A DNA stretch of 21,684 bases from Comamonadaceae bacterium (GCA_947457975.1 CANGYC010000008.1:1-21684), one strand, 5' to 3'; positions 1 through 8,490 are shown, counted from the first letter of the stretch. A program made the numbers and translations. The notes: generated by a model from the sequence alone, not told the origin.

Positions 1-1
1 G

Positions 2-112
2 CTGCGGCAGATGGAGGCCACCGAGCGCTCGGACCAGTGCAACCATGGCCGACCGACCTGGCGGCAGCTCAGCCTCAAGGAACTCGACGTGCTCTTCCTG
101 CGCGGGCGCTAA
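2..112 (+). CDS. mutL: DNA mismatch repair protein MutL, C-terminal end (partial)
   Basis: This is the last 36 codons of a gene that begins left of the window, ending in TAA at 110-112. The translation contains CNHGRPTW followed by [14 protein letters not shown]. It matches the conserved C-terminal tail of MutL, where the C-x-H-G-R-P motif belongs to the dimerisation/endonuclease domain. MutL links MutS mismatch recognition to the downstream steps of mismatch repair. Its proximity to miaA (1968) fits the mutL-miaA neighbourhood known in many proteobacteria. It ends 9 bases before the stop of the convergent DUF3429 gene, with no clear terminator between them. The piece is short, so the assignment rests on this motif and on context. 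Confidence 0.85.
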   Translation: MRQMEATERSDQCNHGRPTWRQLSLKELDVLFLRGR

Positions 113-121
113 AAAGAAGGC

Positions 122-595
122 TCAGGTCAGCCAGTAGGCCAGCGCACCCAGAGCCACGCTGACCGAGGCCACCGCCGTCAGCAGGGCCCGCAGGGGCAGC
201 CAGGCCGACAGTCCCAGCGCGCGGTAGCTCGCGCGGTCCACCGCATAGCAGGCGAGCAGGCTGAACACCAAGAGCGCATGCCCCCAGGGGCTGTCGAGCA
301 AGACGGCCAGCCAGCCCAGGAGGCTGGGCAACACCCCCCACAGCAGGCGCGGCGCTTGAAGCTCAGCCTGACGCATGGCCAGACCCCAGTGAATGCCACC
401 CAGAAAGCTCACAATCACCGCCCCGTAAGTCAGCAGGGCCGACGCCGCCAGCATGCGCCAGCCCGGTGGCGTGAACCATTGCAGCGCGGCACCGGCCACG
501 AAGGGAATGAGGCCAGCCAGGCCCAGGCCCCAGGCCAGAGGCGAGGGGGCTTGTGAAGGGGAAGGCAGTGCAGCGGAAGAAGGCAAAGCGGGCAT
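122..595 (-). CDS. DUF3429 family small membrane protein
   Basis: A 157-residue hydrophobic protein with about five predicted membrane segments spread from residue 22 to the C-terminus. The stretch YGAVIVSFLGGIHWGLAM (about residues 58-75) is the hallmark I associate with the DUF3429 family, which has no established function. The first 20 residues are Pro/Ser/Ala-rich and probably cytosolic. The ATG at 593-595 has no clear Shine-Dalgarno sequence. It is transcribed opposite to its neighbours: convergent with mutL and divergent from the MFS gene at 699, so the 103-base gap 596-698 should hold its promoter. I saw no strong -35/-10 pair there. The family call is fairly secure and the role is unknown. 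Confidence 0.8.
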   Translation of the reverse strand: MPALPSSAALPSPSQAPSPLAWGLGLAGLIPFVAGAALQWFTPPGWRMLAASALLTYGAVIVSFLGGIHWGLAMRQAELQAPRLLWGVLPSLLGWLAVLLDSPWGHALLVFSLLACYAVDRASYRALGLSAWLPLRALLTAVASVSVALGALAYWLT

Positions 596-698
596 GGCGG
601 CAGTGTAAGAGAGCCCCTGCCCTTGATTCTGCTACGCTCAAAGACCGTGGCCCCGGCAGCCTGCCGACGCGCGCCCACCCTGCCCGAGCGACCTTCTC

Positions 699-1958
699 TT
701 GCCTTCCAAGTCCACGCCGATCCCCGAGCACACCAGCCCGCCGGCCCGCCCCACCAGCCGCACCTCCCCCCGGCTGCTGATCCTCCTGCTGTCGCTGCTC
801 ATGGGCCTGCAGCCGGTGAGCACCGACCTGTACCTGCCCGCGCTGCCCGCCATGAGCGAGGGCTTCGGCGTGCATGTCTCGCAGGTGCAGCTCACCCTGA
901 GCGCCATGCTGCTGGCTTTTGGCTGCTCGCAGCTGTTCTGGGGGCCGCTGTCAGACCGCTTCGGCCGGCGCCCGGTGCTCCTGTGGGGCATGGCCGCCTA
1001 TGTGGTGGCCGCCATCGGCTCCAGCCTGGCCCCCAGCCTGGGCTGGCTGGTGGTCTGGCGCATGTTGCAGGGCGCGGCCCTGGGGTCGGCGGTGATGACC
1101 GCGCGCGCCGTGGTGCGCGACCTGCACACCCCGACCGAAGGCGCGCGCGTGATGTCCACGGCCCTGACCGGCCTGGGCCTGATCGCCGGCCTGAGTGCGC
1201 CCATCGGCGGCCTGCTCACGCAGTTCTTCGGCTGGCGTGCGTCACTGGCCGCCCTGGCCATCTTTGGGGCCGTGGTGCTGGCCATGATCGCCTGGCGCTT
1301 CGAAGAGACGCTGACGGCCAAGCGCCTCAATGCCCTGCACCCGGGCGAGATGCTGCGCACCTGGCTGCGCATTGGCCGCCACCCACGCTTTCTGGTGTTC
1401 TCAGCCGTGGCCTCCAGCGGCAACGCGGGCCTGTTCACCTACCTGGTGACCTCCTCCTTCATCCTCATCCGGCTCCATGGCCTGAGCCAGGTGAGCTACG
1501 GCTTTTGCATGGCCTCCATGAGCCTGTGTTACGTGGCCGGCACCATGGTCTGCCGCCGGCTGCTGCTGCGCGTGGGCTTGCAGCGCACCATGGACATCGG
1601 CGCTGGCATCAGCCTGACGTCTGGCCTCTTGCTGGCGGGGCTCTTTGCCTTCGACGTGCGCACGGTCTGGGCCGTGGTGCTGCCCATGAACCTGTTCCTG
1701 GTGGGCCACGGCATCAACCAGCCCTGCAGCCAGAACGGCGCGATCGCGCCCTTCCCCGAGGCGGCCGGCACCGCGGCTGCACTCAATGGCTTTTGCATGA
1801 TGATGACCGCCTTCCTGGTGGGCCTCTGGCTCGGAGAGCACATGGACGGCACCGAGCTGCCCCTGGTGCAGGGCCTGCTGTTCTGGAGCTGCATCATCGC
1901 CCTGGTCTCCTGGGTACTGGTGCGCCGCTTCGGCACCCGCGCGAGCTCTGCCGTATAA
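699..1958 (+). CDS. MFS transporter, Bcr/CflA (drug resistance) family
   Basis: A 419-residue inner-membrane protein with the 12-helix pattern of major facilitator exporters. STDLYLPALP at residues 41-50 ends helix 1 and is typical of Bcr/CflA proteins. MFS motif A, GPLSDRFGRR, lies at residues 82-91. Relatives are proton-driven exporters of bicyclomycin, sulfonamides or small metabolites; the substrate here cannot be read from sequence. The start is TTG: no ATG, GTG or TTG occurs in frame between the upstream stop at 624-626 and 699, and the next in-frame ATG (801) lies inside helix 1 and would destroy it. Only a weak GAG (686-688) precedes the start. It ends 9 bases before miaA, so the two are probably cotranscribed. 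Confidence 0.9.
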   Translation: MPSKSTPIPEHTSPPARPTSRTSPRLLILLLSLLMGLQPVSTDLYLPALPAMSEGFGVHVSQVQLTLSAMLLAFGCSQLFWGPLSDRFGRRPVLLWGMAAYVVAAIGSSLAPSLGWLVVWRMLQGAALGSAVMTARAVVRDLHTPTEGARVMSTALTGLGLIAGLSAPIGGLLTQFFGWRASLAALAIFGAVVLAMIAWRFEETLTAKRLNALHPGEMLRTWLRIGRHPRFLVFSAVASSGNAGLFTYLVTSSFILIRLHGLSQVSYGFCMASMSLCYVAGTMVCRRLLLRVGLQRTMDIGAGISLTSGLLLAGLFAFDVRTVWAVVLPMNLFLVGHGINQPCSQNGAIAPFPEAAGTAAALNGFCMMMTAFLVGLWLGEHMDGTELPLVQGLLFWSCIIALVSWVLVRRFGTRASSAV

Positions 1959-1967
1959 GGCCTGCCC

Positions 1968-2930
1968 ATGGCCGAGCACCTGCACCTGATCGCGCTGGCC
2001 GGACCCACGGCCTCCGGCAAGACCGCCGCCGCACTGGCCGTGGCTGAGCGCTGGCCGGTGGAAATCATCAGCGTGGACTCGGCCCTGGTCTACCGGGGCA
2101 TGGACATCGGCACGGCCAAACCCAGCGCAGCCGAGCGCGCCGCCGTGCCGCACCACCTCATCGACATCCGCGACCCGCTCAATGCCTACAGCGCCGCCGA
2201 TTTCTGCCGCGATGCCCGCAACTTGGTGGGCGAGATCCGGGCGCGGGGCCGCCTGCCCCTGCTGGTAGGCGGCACCATGCTGTACTTCAAGGCCCTGTTC
2301 GAGGGCCTGGACGACATGCCCGCCGCCGATGCAGAAGTGCGCGCAGCCATCGCTGAAGAAGCGGCCACCCTGGGCTGGCCGGCGCTGCATGCACAGCTGG
2401 CCGAGGTTGACCCGGCCACGGCCGCGCGGCTGGAGCCGCAGGATTCGCAGCGCATCGCCCGGGCGCTGGAGGTCTGGCGCGTCTCGGGGCAGCCGCTGTC
2501 GGCCTTTCAGACCCGCCAAGGGCGTGCGCCGGCTCTACAAGAACATGTGCTCATCGCTCTGGAGCCCAGTGAACGCGCCTGGCTACACCAGCGCATCGCC
2601 CAGCGCTTTGAACAGATGCTGCACGACGGTCTGCTGGACGAGGTGCGCGCGCTGCGCCGGCGCGGCGACCTGCACGCCGATCTGCCGGCCATGCGCTGCG
2701 TGGGCTACCGCCAGGCCTGGGCGCTGCTGCACGAGGCTGGCGATGCCGAGCTGTCCCCGGCACAGACCGAACGCTTGCGCGAGACTGGCATCGCCGCCAC
2801 CCGGCAACTGGCCAAGCGCCAGCTGACCTGGCTGCGCAGCATGCCCGGGCGCCACACCCTGGCCGCCGACGCAGACCAGGCCCTGGCGCAGCTGATGGCC
2901 TGCGTGGCCTCGCACTGGGGTGCGCCATGA
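1968..2930 (+). CDS. miaA: tRNA dimethylallyltransferase MiaA
   Basis: A 320-residue enzyme that transfers a dimethylallyl group to N6 of adenosine 37 in tRNAs reading UNN codons, the first step toward ms2i6A and an aid to reading-frame maintenance. The P-loop GPTASGKT is at residues 12-19. It is followed by the family block [18 protein letters not shown] (35-52) and by [13 protein letters not shown] (about 158-170), part of the tRNA/substrate-binding region. Length is normal for bacterial MiaA. The gene follows the MFS transporter by 9 bases, and its stop overlaps the start of the next gene as ATGA (2927-2930). This suggests translational coupling to the ABC ATPase. Confidence 0.97.
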   Translation: MAEHLHLIALAGPTASGKTAAALAVAERWPVEIISVDSALVYRGMDIGTAKPSAAERAAVPHHLIDIRDPLNAYSAADFCRDARNLVGEIRARGRLPLLVGGTMLYFKALFEGLDDMPAADAEVRAAIAEEAATLGWPALHAQLAEVDPATAARLEPQDSQRIARALEVWRVSGQPLSAFQTRQGRAPALQEHVLIALEPSERAWLHQRIAQRFEQMLHDGLLDEVRALRRRGDLHADLPAMRCVGYRQAWALLHEAGDAELSPAQTERLRETGIAATRQLAKRQLTWLRSMPGRHTLAADADQALAQLMACVASHWGAP

Positions 2931-3586
2931 CACCAGCACCTCTGCAGGTCGAGGGCTTGGCCAAACGCTACGGCGACAACACCGTGTTCGAGAACGTCTC
3001 GATGACGGTCAGCGCGGGCGAGTTTGTGGCCATCGTGGGCGACTCGGGCGTGGGCAAGTCCACCCTGCTCAATTGCATGGCCGGCCTGGACCACTGGAGC
3101 GCCGGTCAGGTGCGCCTTCAGGGGCAAGACCTCGGACCGCTGCCCGACGACGCACGCGCCCTGCTGCGGCGCCGCCACGTGGGCTTCGTGTTCCAGGCCT
3201 TCCATGTACTGCCGCACCTGGACGTGGCCCAAAACGTGGCCCTGCCCCTGATGCTGCTGGGCACGCCCGACCCAGGGCGGGTTCAGGCCATGCTGGAGGC
3301 CGTGGGCCTGGCCGGGCTGGAGGCGCGCCTGCCGCAACAGCTCTCGGGCGGCCAGCTCCAGCGCGTGGCGATTGAGCGGGCGCTGGTGCACCGCCCTGGC
3401 CTGCTGCTGGCCGATGAGCCCACGGGCAACCTCGACCCAGGCACCGCCCAGCGCGTGATGGATGCGCTCTGCGCGCAAAGCCGGGCCGCCGCTTCTGCCC
3501 TGGTGCTGGTCACGCACTCGGAGGCGGCGGCAGCGCGGGCCGACCGCGTTCTGCGCCTCACAGCCGCAGGCATGGCACCGGCCTGA
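2927..3586 (+). CDS. ABC transporter ATPase, LolD/YbbA/MacB type
   Basis: A 219-residue cytoplasmic ATPase. Walker A is GDSGVGKST (38-46), the Q-loop region is [20 protein letters not shown] (85-104), the signature is LSGGQLQRV (139-147) and Walker B is [12 protein letters not shown] (159-170), with a switch histidine in THSE near 199. The [10 protein letters not shown] stretch and the closing DEPTGNLD are typical of the LolD/MacB/FtsE branch, which pairs with FtsX-type permeases that move substrates without a classical translocation pore. The partner is evidently the large permease 25 bases downstream. It overlaps miaA by 4 bases. YbbA-like is the closest named relative by architecture; substrate unknown. 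It is not LolD itself by context, since no LolC/LolE pair follows. Confidence 0.9.
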   Translation: MTPAPLQVEGLAKRYGDNTVFENVSMTVSAGEFVAIVGDSGVGKSTLLNCMAGLDHWSAGQVRLQGQDLGPLPDDARALLRRRHVGFVFQAFHVLPHLDVAQNVALPLMLLGTPDPGRVQAMLEAVGLAGLEARLPQQLSGGQLQRVAIERALVHRPGLLLADEPTGNLDPGTAQRVMDALCAQSRAAASALVLVTHSEAAAARADRVLRLTAAGMAPA

Positions 3587-3611
3587 CGACGCGGATGCCC
3601 GCTCGTCCACC

Positions 3612-6170
3612 ATGACGCTGCTGCCCCTGCTGCGCACCTACGCCTGGCAGGAATTGCGGCACCACCCCTGGCGCACGGCCTCGGCGGTGGCGGCCGTCAT
3701 GCTCGGGGTGGCCCTGGCCTTTTCGGTGCACCTCATCAACGCCTCGGCGCTGTCGGAGTTCTCACAGGCCAGCCGCGCCATCAACGGCCAGCCCGACCTG
3801 GAGCTGCGCGCCCCGCAGGGCATGCTCGATGAAACGCTGTACACCGCCGTGGCGCAGGCCCCGGCCGTGGCCTTGGCCAGCCCCGTGCTGGAGCTGAGCA
3901 CACAGGCCCTGTCCGGGGACCAAACGGTCGGGCTGCGGGTGCTGGGCGTCGATGCGCTGCGCGTGGCCAGCCTGGCCCCCGCCCTGCTGCCCCGGCTGGA
4001 CGCCCAGGCCTCACGCCTGGACCTGTTCGCCCCGGGCAGGGTGTTCCTCAATGCGTCGGCACGGCAGAAGTTGCTGGGGCCGGAGATCCTGATGCAAAGC
4101 GGCAACGAGCTGGTGCGCGCGCGCGTAGCTGGCACCGTGGCGGCAGACGGGCCACCCCTGGCCGTGATGGACCTGGGCGCCGCCCAGGACCTGTTCCAAC
4201 AAGGCGGGCGGCTCTCGCGCATTGATGTGCGCCTGCAGCCCGGGGCCGACCGCGCCAGCCTGGAGGCGCAGCTGGCCCTGCCTCCGGGCAGTGTGCAGTG
4301 GTCCGAGCCGGGTGATGCCGCCACCCGGGTGAGCCAGATGTCCCGGGCCTACCGCGTCAACCTCACGGTGCTGGCCTTGGTGGCACTGTTTACCGGCGCC
4401 TTCCTGGTGTTTTCCGTGCTGTCACTGAGCGTGGCCAAGCGCGCACCGCAGCTGGCGCTGCTGGGGGTGCTGGGCCTGACTGGGCGCGAGCGGCTGCAAC
4501 TGGTGCTGTGCGAATCGCTGGCCCTGGGACTGCTGGGCAGCGGGCTGGGTCTGGCACTGGGCACCCTGCTGGCCGGCCTGGGCCTGCGCCTGGCCGGCGG
4601 CGACCTGGGCGGCGGCTACTTTGCCGGTGTGCAGCCCACACTGCAATGGCACGGCACGGCTGCGCTGGCCTATGGCGCGCTCGGCGTGGCCGCGGCCCTG
4701 GCGGGCGGCTGGTGGCCAGCACGGGCGGCGCAAGGCCTGCCACTGGCCCAGACCCTCAAAGGCCTGGGTGGGCGCGGCAGCGCCCACGCACATGGCGCCT
4801 GGAGCCTGGCGCTGCTGGCCCTGGCTGGCCTGCTCACGCTGGCACCGCCCGTGGCGGGCATGCCGCTGGCCGCCTACTTGGCGGTGGCGCTGCTGCTGGT
4901 GGGCGGCATTGCGGCCCTGCCCGCCTTGATCCGGGTGATGTACGCGCCGCTCAAGCGTCTGCTGGGTGGCCAGCTGCTTCCACTGCTGGCCATTGAGCGC
5001 GCCGGGCGCGTGCGCGAGAGTGCGAGCGTGGCCGTCAGCGGCGTGGTCGCGTCACTGAGCCTGGCTGTGGCCATCACCATCATGGTGGCGAGCTTTCGGC
5101 AGTCGGTGACCGACTGGCTGGACGTGGTGCTGCCGGCCGACCTGTATGTGCGCAGCGCCACCAGCACGGCCGCAGCCGACACCGTTTATTTCAGCCCGGA
5201 AGACGTCGAGGCCCTGCGCAGCCTGCCGGGTGTGGCTCGCCTGGGGAGCCAGCGCGTGAGCTCGGTGCTGCTCGAGGCCGCGCAACCGCCCGTGGCGGTG
5301 GTGGCCCGCGAGCTCGGTGATGTGCGCCGCAGCCTGCCCCTGGTGGGCGAGCCCCTGGCCGTGCCACCGGGGGCCATTGCCCTGTATGTGAGCGAGGCGA
5401 TGGTGACGCTCTATGGCGCGGCGCCGGGCACCGACTTCGCGCGGCTGGCACCGGCGCTGTCCCAGGCGGTGGCACCCGGTGAGCCGGGCCAGCCAGTCCG
5501 CTTCTTCGTGGCCGGTGTGTGGCGCGACTATGCCCGGCAGTTCGGCGCCGTCATGATGGACGAGCGCGACTTCGTGCGGCTCACAGGCGACCGGCGCGTC
5601 AACGACCTGTCCCTCTGGCTCAGCGACCCTGGCCTCTCAGGCCAGGTGCAGGCCAGCGTGCGGCAGGCGCTGGCCAAAGCGGCCCCCGAGGGCCGCGCAC
5701 CCTGGCTGGAAATGGCCTCGGCCAGCGAGATCCGCGCCACCTCGCTGCGCATCTTTGACCGCAGCTTCGCCGTCACCTACTGGCTGCAGGCCGTGGCCAT
5801 TGCCATTGGCCTGTTTGGCGTGGCGGCGAATTTCAGCGCGCAGGTACTGGCGCGGCGCAAGGAGTTCGGACTGCTGGCACACCTGGGGCTCACGCGCCGG
5901 CAGGTGCTGACCGTGGTGGCCGGCGAAGGCGCAGCCTGGACCCTGGTGGGCAGCCTTGCCGGTCTGCTGCTGGGCCTGGCCGTGGCCGTGGTGCTGGTGC
6001 ATGTGGTCAATCCGCAGAGCTTTCACTGGACCATGGACCTGCAAATCCCTTGGGGCAGGCTGGCGCTGCTCAGTGGGGCGGTGATGCTCTCGGGCACGGC
6101 CACGGCCTGGCTGGCAGGCCGCTCGGCCGCAGGCCAGGAAGCCGTGCTGGCCGTCAAGGAAGACTGGTGA
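3612..6170 (+). CDS. Large ABC transporter permease with FtsX-like domains (YbbP-like)
   Basis: An 852-residue inner-membrane permease. Hydrophobic segments lie at about 22-42, 250-273, 299-325, 347-368, 397-416, 421-441, 470-495, 722-744, 771-797 and 816-837. That gives ten, with large periplasmic regions after the first and seventh. This duplicated FtsX layout plus two central helices matches YbbP-type permeases. The SVLSLSVAKRAPQLALLGVLG stretch and its counterpart QVLARRKEFGLLAHLGLTRR near 743-762 are the coupling regions facing the ATPase. The frame is open upstream to 3462, inside the ATPase gene. I chose the ATG at 3612 because it falls after the ATPase stop (3584-3586) and precedes a normal N-terminus, although no Shine-Dalgarno is evident. 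Function: export or extraction of an envelope substrate, inferred. Confidence 0.9.
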   Translation: MTLLPLLRTYAWQELRHHPWRTASAVAAVMLGVALAFSVHLINASALSEFSQASRAINGQPDLELRAPQGMLDETLYTAVAQAPAVALASPVLELSTQALSGDQTVGLRVLGVDALRVASLAPALLPRLDAQASRLDLFAPGRVFLNASARQKLLGPEILMQSGNELVRARVAGTVAADGPPLAVMDLGAAQDLFQQGGRLSRIDVRLQPGADRASLEAQLALPPGSVQWSEPGDAATRVSQMSRAYRVNLTVLALVALFTGAFLVFSVLSLSVAKRAPQLALLGVLGLTGRERLQLVLCESLALGLLGSGLGLALGTLLAGLGLRLAGGDLGGGYFAGVQPTLQWHGTAALAYGALGVAAALAGGWWPARAAQGLPLAQTLKGLGGRGSAHAHGAWSLALLALAGLLTLAPPVAGMPLAAYLAVALLLVGGIAALPALIRVMYAPLKRLLGGQLLPLLAIERAGRVRESASVAVSGVVASLSLAVAITIMVASFRQSVTDWLDVVLPADLYVRSATSTAAADTVYFSPEDVEALRSLPGVARLGSQRVSSVLLEAAQPPVAVVARELGDVRRSLPLVGEPLAVPPGAIALYVSEAMVTLYGAAPGTDFARLAPALSQAVAPGEPGQPVRFFVAGVWRDYARQFGAVMMDERDFVRLTGDRRVNDLSLWLSDPGLSGQVQASVRQALAKAAPEGRAPWLEMASASEIRATSLRIFDRSFAVTYWLQAVAIAIGLFGVAANFSAQVLARRKEFGLLAHLGLTRRQVLTVVAGEGAAWTLVGSLAGLLLGLAVAVVLVHVVNPQSFHWTMDLQIPWGRLALLSGAVMLSGTATAWLAGRSAAGQEAVLAVKEDW

Positions 6171-6266
6171 GCCCAGCAGGGCTTACACCTGCTCACCGCG
6201 CATACCCTGCGCACACAAGCGCGTCACGAATGTGCAACGCAAACACCCTAGGATGACACGCTGACT

Positions 6267-6542
6267 ATGAAGCTGGGCCTGCGCCGCAGGACCTGGCCAT
6301 CCCTGGAGACAAACTGCGTCAAGACCATGGCCTGTCCCGAATACCGCATCGAGCGTCCCCAGCCCCTGCCTGGCGGCCTGCTGCCACCGCAGAACCCGGA
6401 CGAGCTCTACACCGACCGAAGCCTGGCTGTGGCCGTGGCGGTCAAAAGCCTGAAAGATCCCTCGCGCGAACGTGTGCGCGTGGTGCACATACCCACGGGT
6501 GAAGTGGTGTTTCAAACGGCACCGGATGAGACCGGGGTCTGA
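6267..6542 (+). CDS. Small uncharacterised protein (91 aa)
   Basis: I do not recognise a characterised family. The protein has no membrane segment or signal peptide. A Pro-rich start (RIERPQPLPGGLLPPQNPDEL) leads to DRSLAVAVAVKSL and RVRVVHIPTGEVVF, which reads like two beta strands of a small compact domain. Codon use (GC at third positions) looks coding throughout. An alternative ATG at 6327 would give a 71-residue protein starting just before the Pro-rich part; neither start has a good Shine-Dalgarno (AGGA at 6250-6253 is 13 bases from 6267). It sits between the YbbP-like permease and the AttH-like gene on the same strand, so a link with that system is possible but unproven. Confidence 0.6.
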   Translation: MKLGLRRRTWPSLETNCVKTMACPEYRIERPQPLPGGLLPPQNPDELYTDRSLAVAVAVKSLKDPSRERVRVVHIPTGEVVFQTAPDETGV

Positions 6543-6551
6543 GCAGGCCGA

Positions 6552-6575
6552 GCCATGCCCCCAGATGGGCTTGGC
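6552..6575 (+). terminator. Hairpin between the small ORF and attH-like gene (weak)
   Basis: GCCATGCCC (6552-6560) and GGGCTTGGC (6567-6575) pair over nine positions with one mismatch around a six-base loop. No T-run follows. It could be a weak terminator or attenuator, or an mRNA-stability hairpin that separates expression of the AttH-like gene from the genes upstream. Confidence 0.25.
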
Positions 6576-6611
6576 AGCGCATAGGCCAGGCTGCGCGCAG
6601 ACAATGCGGCC

Positions 6612-7724
6612 ATGTCCTCGCCCGTGCCCATGCTCCGCGCCCTGCCGTCTCGCCGCCTCTGCCTGCAGTGGCTGGGCCTGGCCTCGGCTGCGGCCGGCGG
6701 CCTACCCACCGCCCAGGCCCTGCCGCCGGCGCGGCTGAGCTTTCCGCGTGACTTCGGCGCGCACCCCGACCGGCGCACCGAGTGGTGGTACATCACGGGC
6801 CTGGCGCGCACGGCCGCAGGCCGCGAATTCGGCTTTCAGCTCACCTTTTTCCGCACCCGGGTGGAGGCGGCGCAGGGCATGCAATCGCGCTTTGCCGCTC
6901 GGCAACTGGTCTTTGCCCACGCCGCCCTGACTGACCTGGCGGGTGGCCGCCTGCTGCACGACCAGCGCATCGCCCGCGAAGGCTTTGGCTTGGCCCAGGC
7001 CTCCAGCCAAGACACCAACCTGCGCCTGGACGGCTGGACCCTCCAGCGCCAAGGCCCCGCCGAACGCAGCACCTATGTGGCCGAGCTGCAGGCGCAGGAC
7101 TTCGGCATGGCGCTGTCGTTCACCAGCACGCAGCCGGTGCTGCTGCAGGGACAACAAGGCCTCTCGCGCAAGGGCCCAGAGCCCCGCCAGGCCAGCTACT
7201 ACTACAGCCAGCCGCAGCTTAGCGCCCAGGGCAGCTTGAAGCTGCGCGGCCAAAGCCTTGCCGTGCAGGGGACCGCCTGGCTGGACCATGAATGGAGTGA
7301 CGACCTCCTGCACCCCGAGGCGCAGGGCTGGGACTGGGTGGGCATGAACCTGGACGACGGCAGTGCCCTGACGGCCTTTCGCCTGCGGCGCCCCGACGGC
7401 AGCAGCCTCTGGGACGGCGGCTCCTGGCGCGCGCCGGGCCAGGCGGTGCGCAACTTTGCTGCCGGCAGCGTGCGCTTTGAACCCCAACGCTGGTGGACCA
7501 GCCCGCTCACCCAGGCGCGCTACCCCGTGGCCTGGCAACTGAACACACCGGCCGGCCGCTTCATGGTCCATGCACGTCTGGATGACCAGGAACTCGACAG
7601 CCGCGCCTCCACGGGCGCTGTCTACTGGGAAGGCCTGAGCGAGCTGCGCGATGCGCAGGGCCGGCGTGTGGGCCAGGGTTACCTGGAAATGACGGGCTAC
7701 GCCGCGCCGCTGCGCCTGTCCTGA
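6612..7724 (+). CDS. AttH/CrtC-family lipocalin-like secreted protein
   Basis: A 370-residue protein of the AttH / carotenoid 1,2-hydratase family. TEWWYITG (about residues 56-63) is the family signature, and WLDHEWSD in the second half is also typical. The N-terminus has a twin-arginine-like signal: SRRLCLQ at 13-19, a short hydrophobic stretch and an AQA cleavage site near 34-36. The mature protein should therefore be folded before export to the periplasm. The family fold is two lipocalin-like beta barrels that bind hydrophobic ligands. AttH is known as a component encoded with an ABC transporter (AttEFGH), and the ATPase and permease here lie just upstream. A carotenoid hydratase role is unlikely because no crt genes are nearby. 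The ATG at 6612 lacks a clear Shine-Dalgarno. Confidence 0.85.
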   Translation: MSSPVPMLRALPSRRLCLQWLGLASAAAGGLPTAQALPPARLSFPRDFGAHPDRRTEWWYITGLARTAAGREFGFQLTFFRTRVEAAQGMQSRFAARQLVFAHAALTDLAGGRLLHDQRIAREGFGLAQASSQDTNLRLDGWTLQRQGPAERSTYVAELQAQDFGMALSFTSTQPVLLQGQQGLSRKGPEPRQASYYYSQPQLSAQGSLKLRGQSLAVQGTAWLDHEWSDDLLHPEAQGWDWVGMNLDDGSALTAFRLRRPDGSSLWDGGSWRAPGQAVRNFAAGSVRFEPQRWWTSPLTQARYPVAWQLNTPAGRFMVHARLDDQELDSRASTGAVYWEGLSELRDAQGRRVGQGYLEMTGYAAPLRLS

Positions 7725-7737
7725 GGCGCTCCGCTCT

Positions 7738-8490
7738 TCAGCGGGCGAGGTAGCCGCCGTCCACCGGGTAATAGGCCCCAGTGACGAAGGAAGCGCGGTC
7801 CGAGGCCAGCCAGAGCACCAATTCGGCCACCTCCTCGGGCCGGCCCAGCCGGCCCACCGGATGCAGGGCCACCAGCGCCTGGTGTGCGGCGGGATCGGCG
7901 TCCAGCGGCGCGATCATGGGCGTCTGGATGAAGGCTGGGCCGACGGCATTGATGCGCAGGCCGCGCGCGCCATACTCCAGCGCCGCGCATTGGGTCAGGC
8001 CCACCACGCCATGCTTGGCGGCGGTGTAGGCCGGTGCCTGGGCCAGGCCGACCACCCCCAGGATGGAAGCGATGTTGACGATGGCCCCGCCCCCGGTCTG
8101 CAGCAAGGCCGGAATCTGGTGCTTCATGCCGTAGAACACGCCGCTTAAGTTGGTGTTGATCACCTGGGCCCAGGCATCGAGCGGGTAGTCGGCGGTAGGC
8201 AAAAGCGGTCCGGCCACGCCGGCGTTGTTGCAAGCCACGTCGAGGCGGCCATAGCGCGCGACCGTACGCGACACCAAAGCCCGCCCATGCTCGGCATTGC
8301 CCACGTCGGCCGCCTCGAAGAAGGCCTCGCCGCCATTGGCCATGATCTGCGCCACCGTCTCCAAGGCGCCGGCCGGATGCATGTCCGACACGGCGACCCG
8401 GGCGCCCTCGCGCGCCATGGCCAGCGCGATGGCCCGTCCAATTCCCGAGCCTGCGCCAGTGACCAGCGCCACCTTGTCCTTGAGCATCAT
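7738..8490 (-). CDS. SDR family NAD(P)-dependent oxidoreductase
   Basis: A 250-residue classical short-chain dehydrogenase/reductase. The Rossmann motif TGAGSGIG is at 11-18, NNAG at 88-91, and the catalytic residues are N114, S142, Y155 and K159 (YTAAK). D36 at the end of the second strand (AVSDMHP) favours NAD over NADP. The C-terminal PVDGGY is standard. The substrate cannot be told: relatives include 3-oxoacyl-ACP reductase-like, glucose dehydrogenase-like and 2,5-dichloro-diol dehydrogenase-like enzymes. The frame is open far upstream to 8880, but the AAGGAGG at 8498-8504, seven bases before the first of two adjacent ATGs, fixes the start at 8490. It converges on the AttH-like gene with a 13-base gap and diverges from slyX. 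Confidence 0.93.
   Translation of the reverse strand: MMLKDKVALVTGAGSGIGRAIALAMAREGARVAVSDMHPAGALETVAQIMANGGEAFFEAADVGNAEHGRALVSRTVARYGRLDVACNNAGVAGPLLPTADYPLDAWAQVINTNLSGVFYGMKHQIPALLQTGGGAIVNIASILGVVGLAQAPAYTAAKHGVVGLTQCAALEYGARGLRINAVGPAFIQTPMIAPLDADPAAHQALVALHPVGRLGRPEEVAELVLWLASDRASFVTGAYYPVDGGYLAR

Noticed and set aside
623..2047. A 474-codon + strand open frame overlapping the MFS gene
   Set aside because: Pro/Arg/His-rich out-of-frame translation, while the other frame gives a clear Bcr/CflA transporter.
1401..2519. A 372-codon - strand open frame over the MFS and miaA genes
   Set aside because: Low-complexity Gly/Ala/Gln/His composition without motifs; it is the mirror of real genes.
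3462..3611. An N-terminal extension of the permease starting inside the ATPase gene
   Set aside because: The extra 50 residues are out-of-frame ATPase sequence; the ATG at 3612 gives a normal N-terminus.
6599..6604. GACAAT as a -10 box giving a leaderless AttH-like mRNA
   Set aside because: No -35 at the proper distance; the TTGGCA at 6571-6576 is about 22 bases away, too far.
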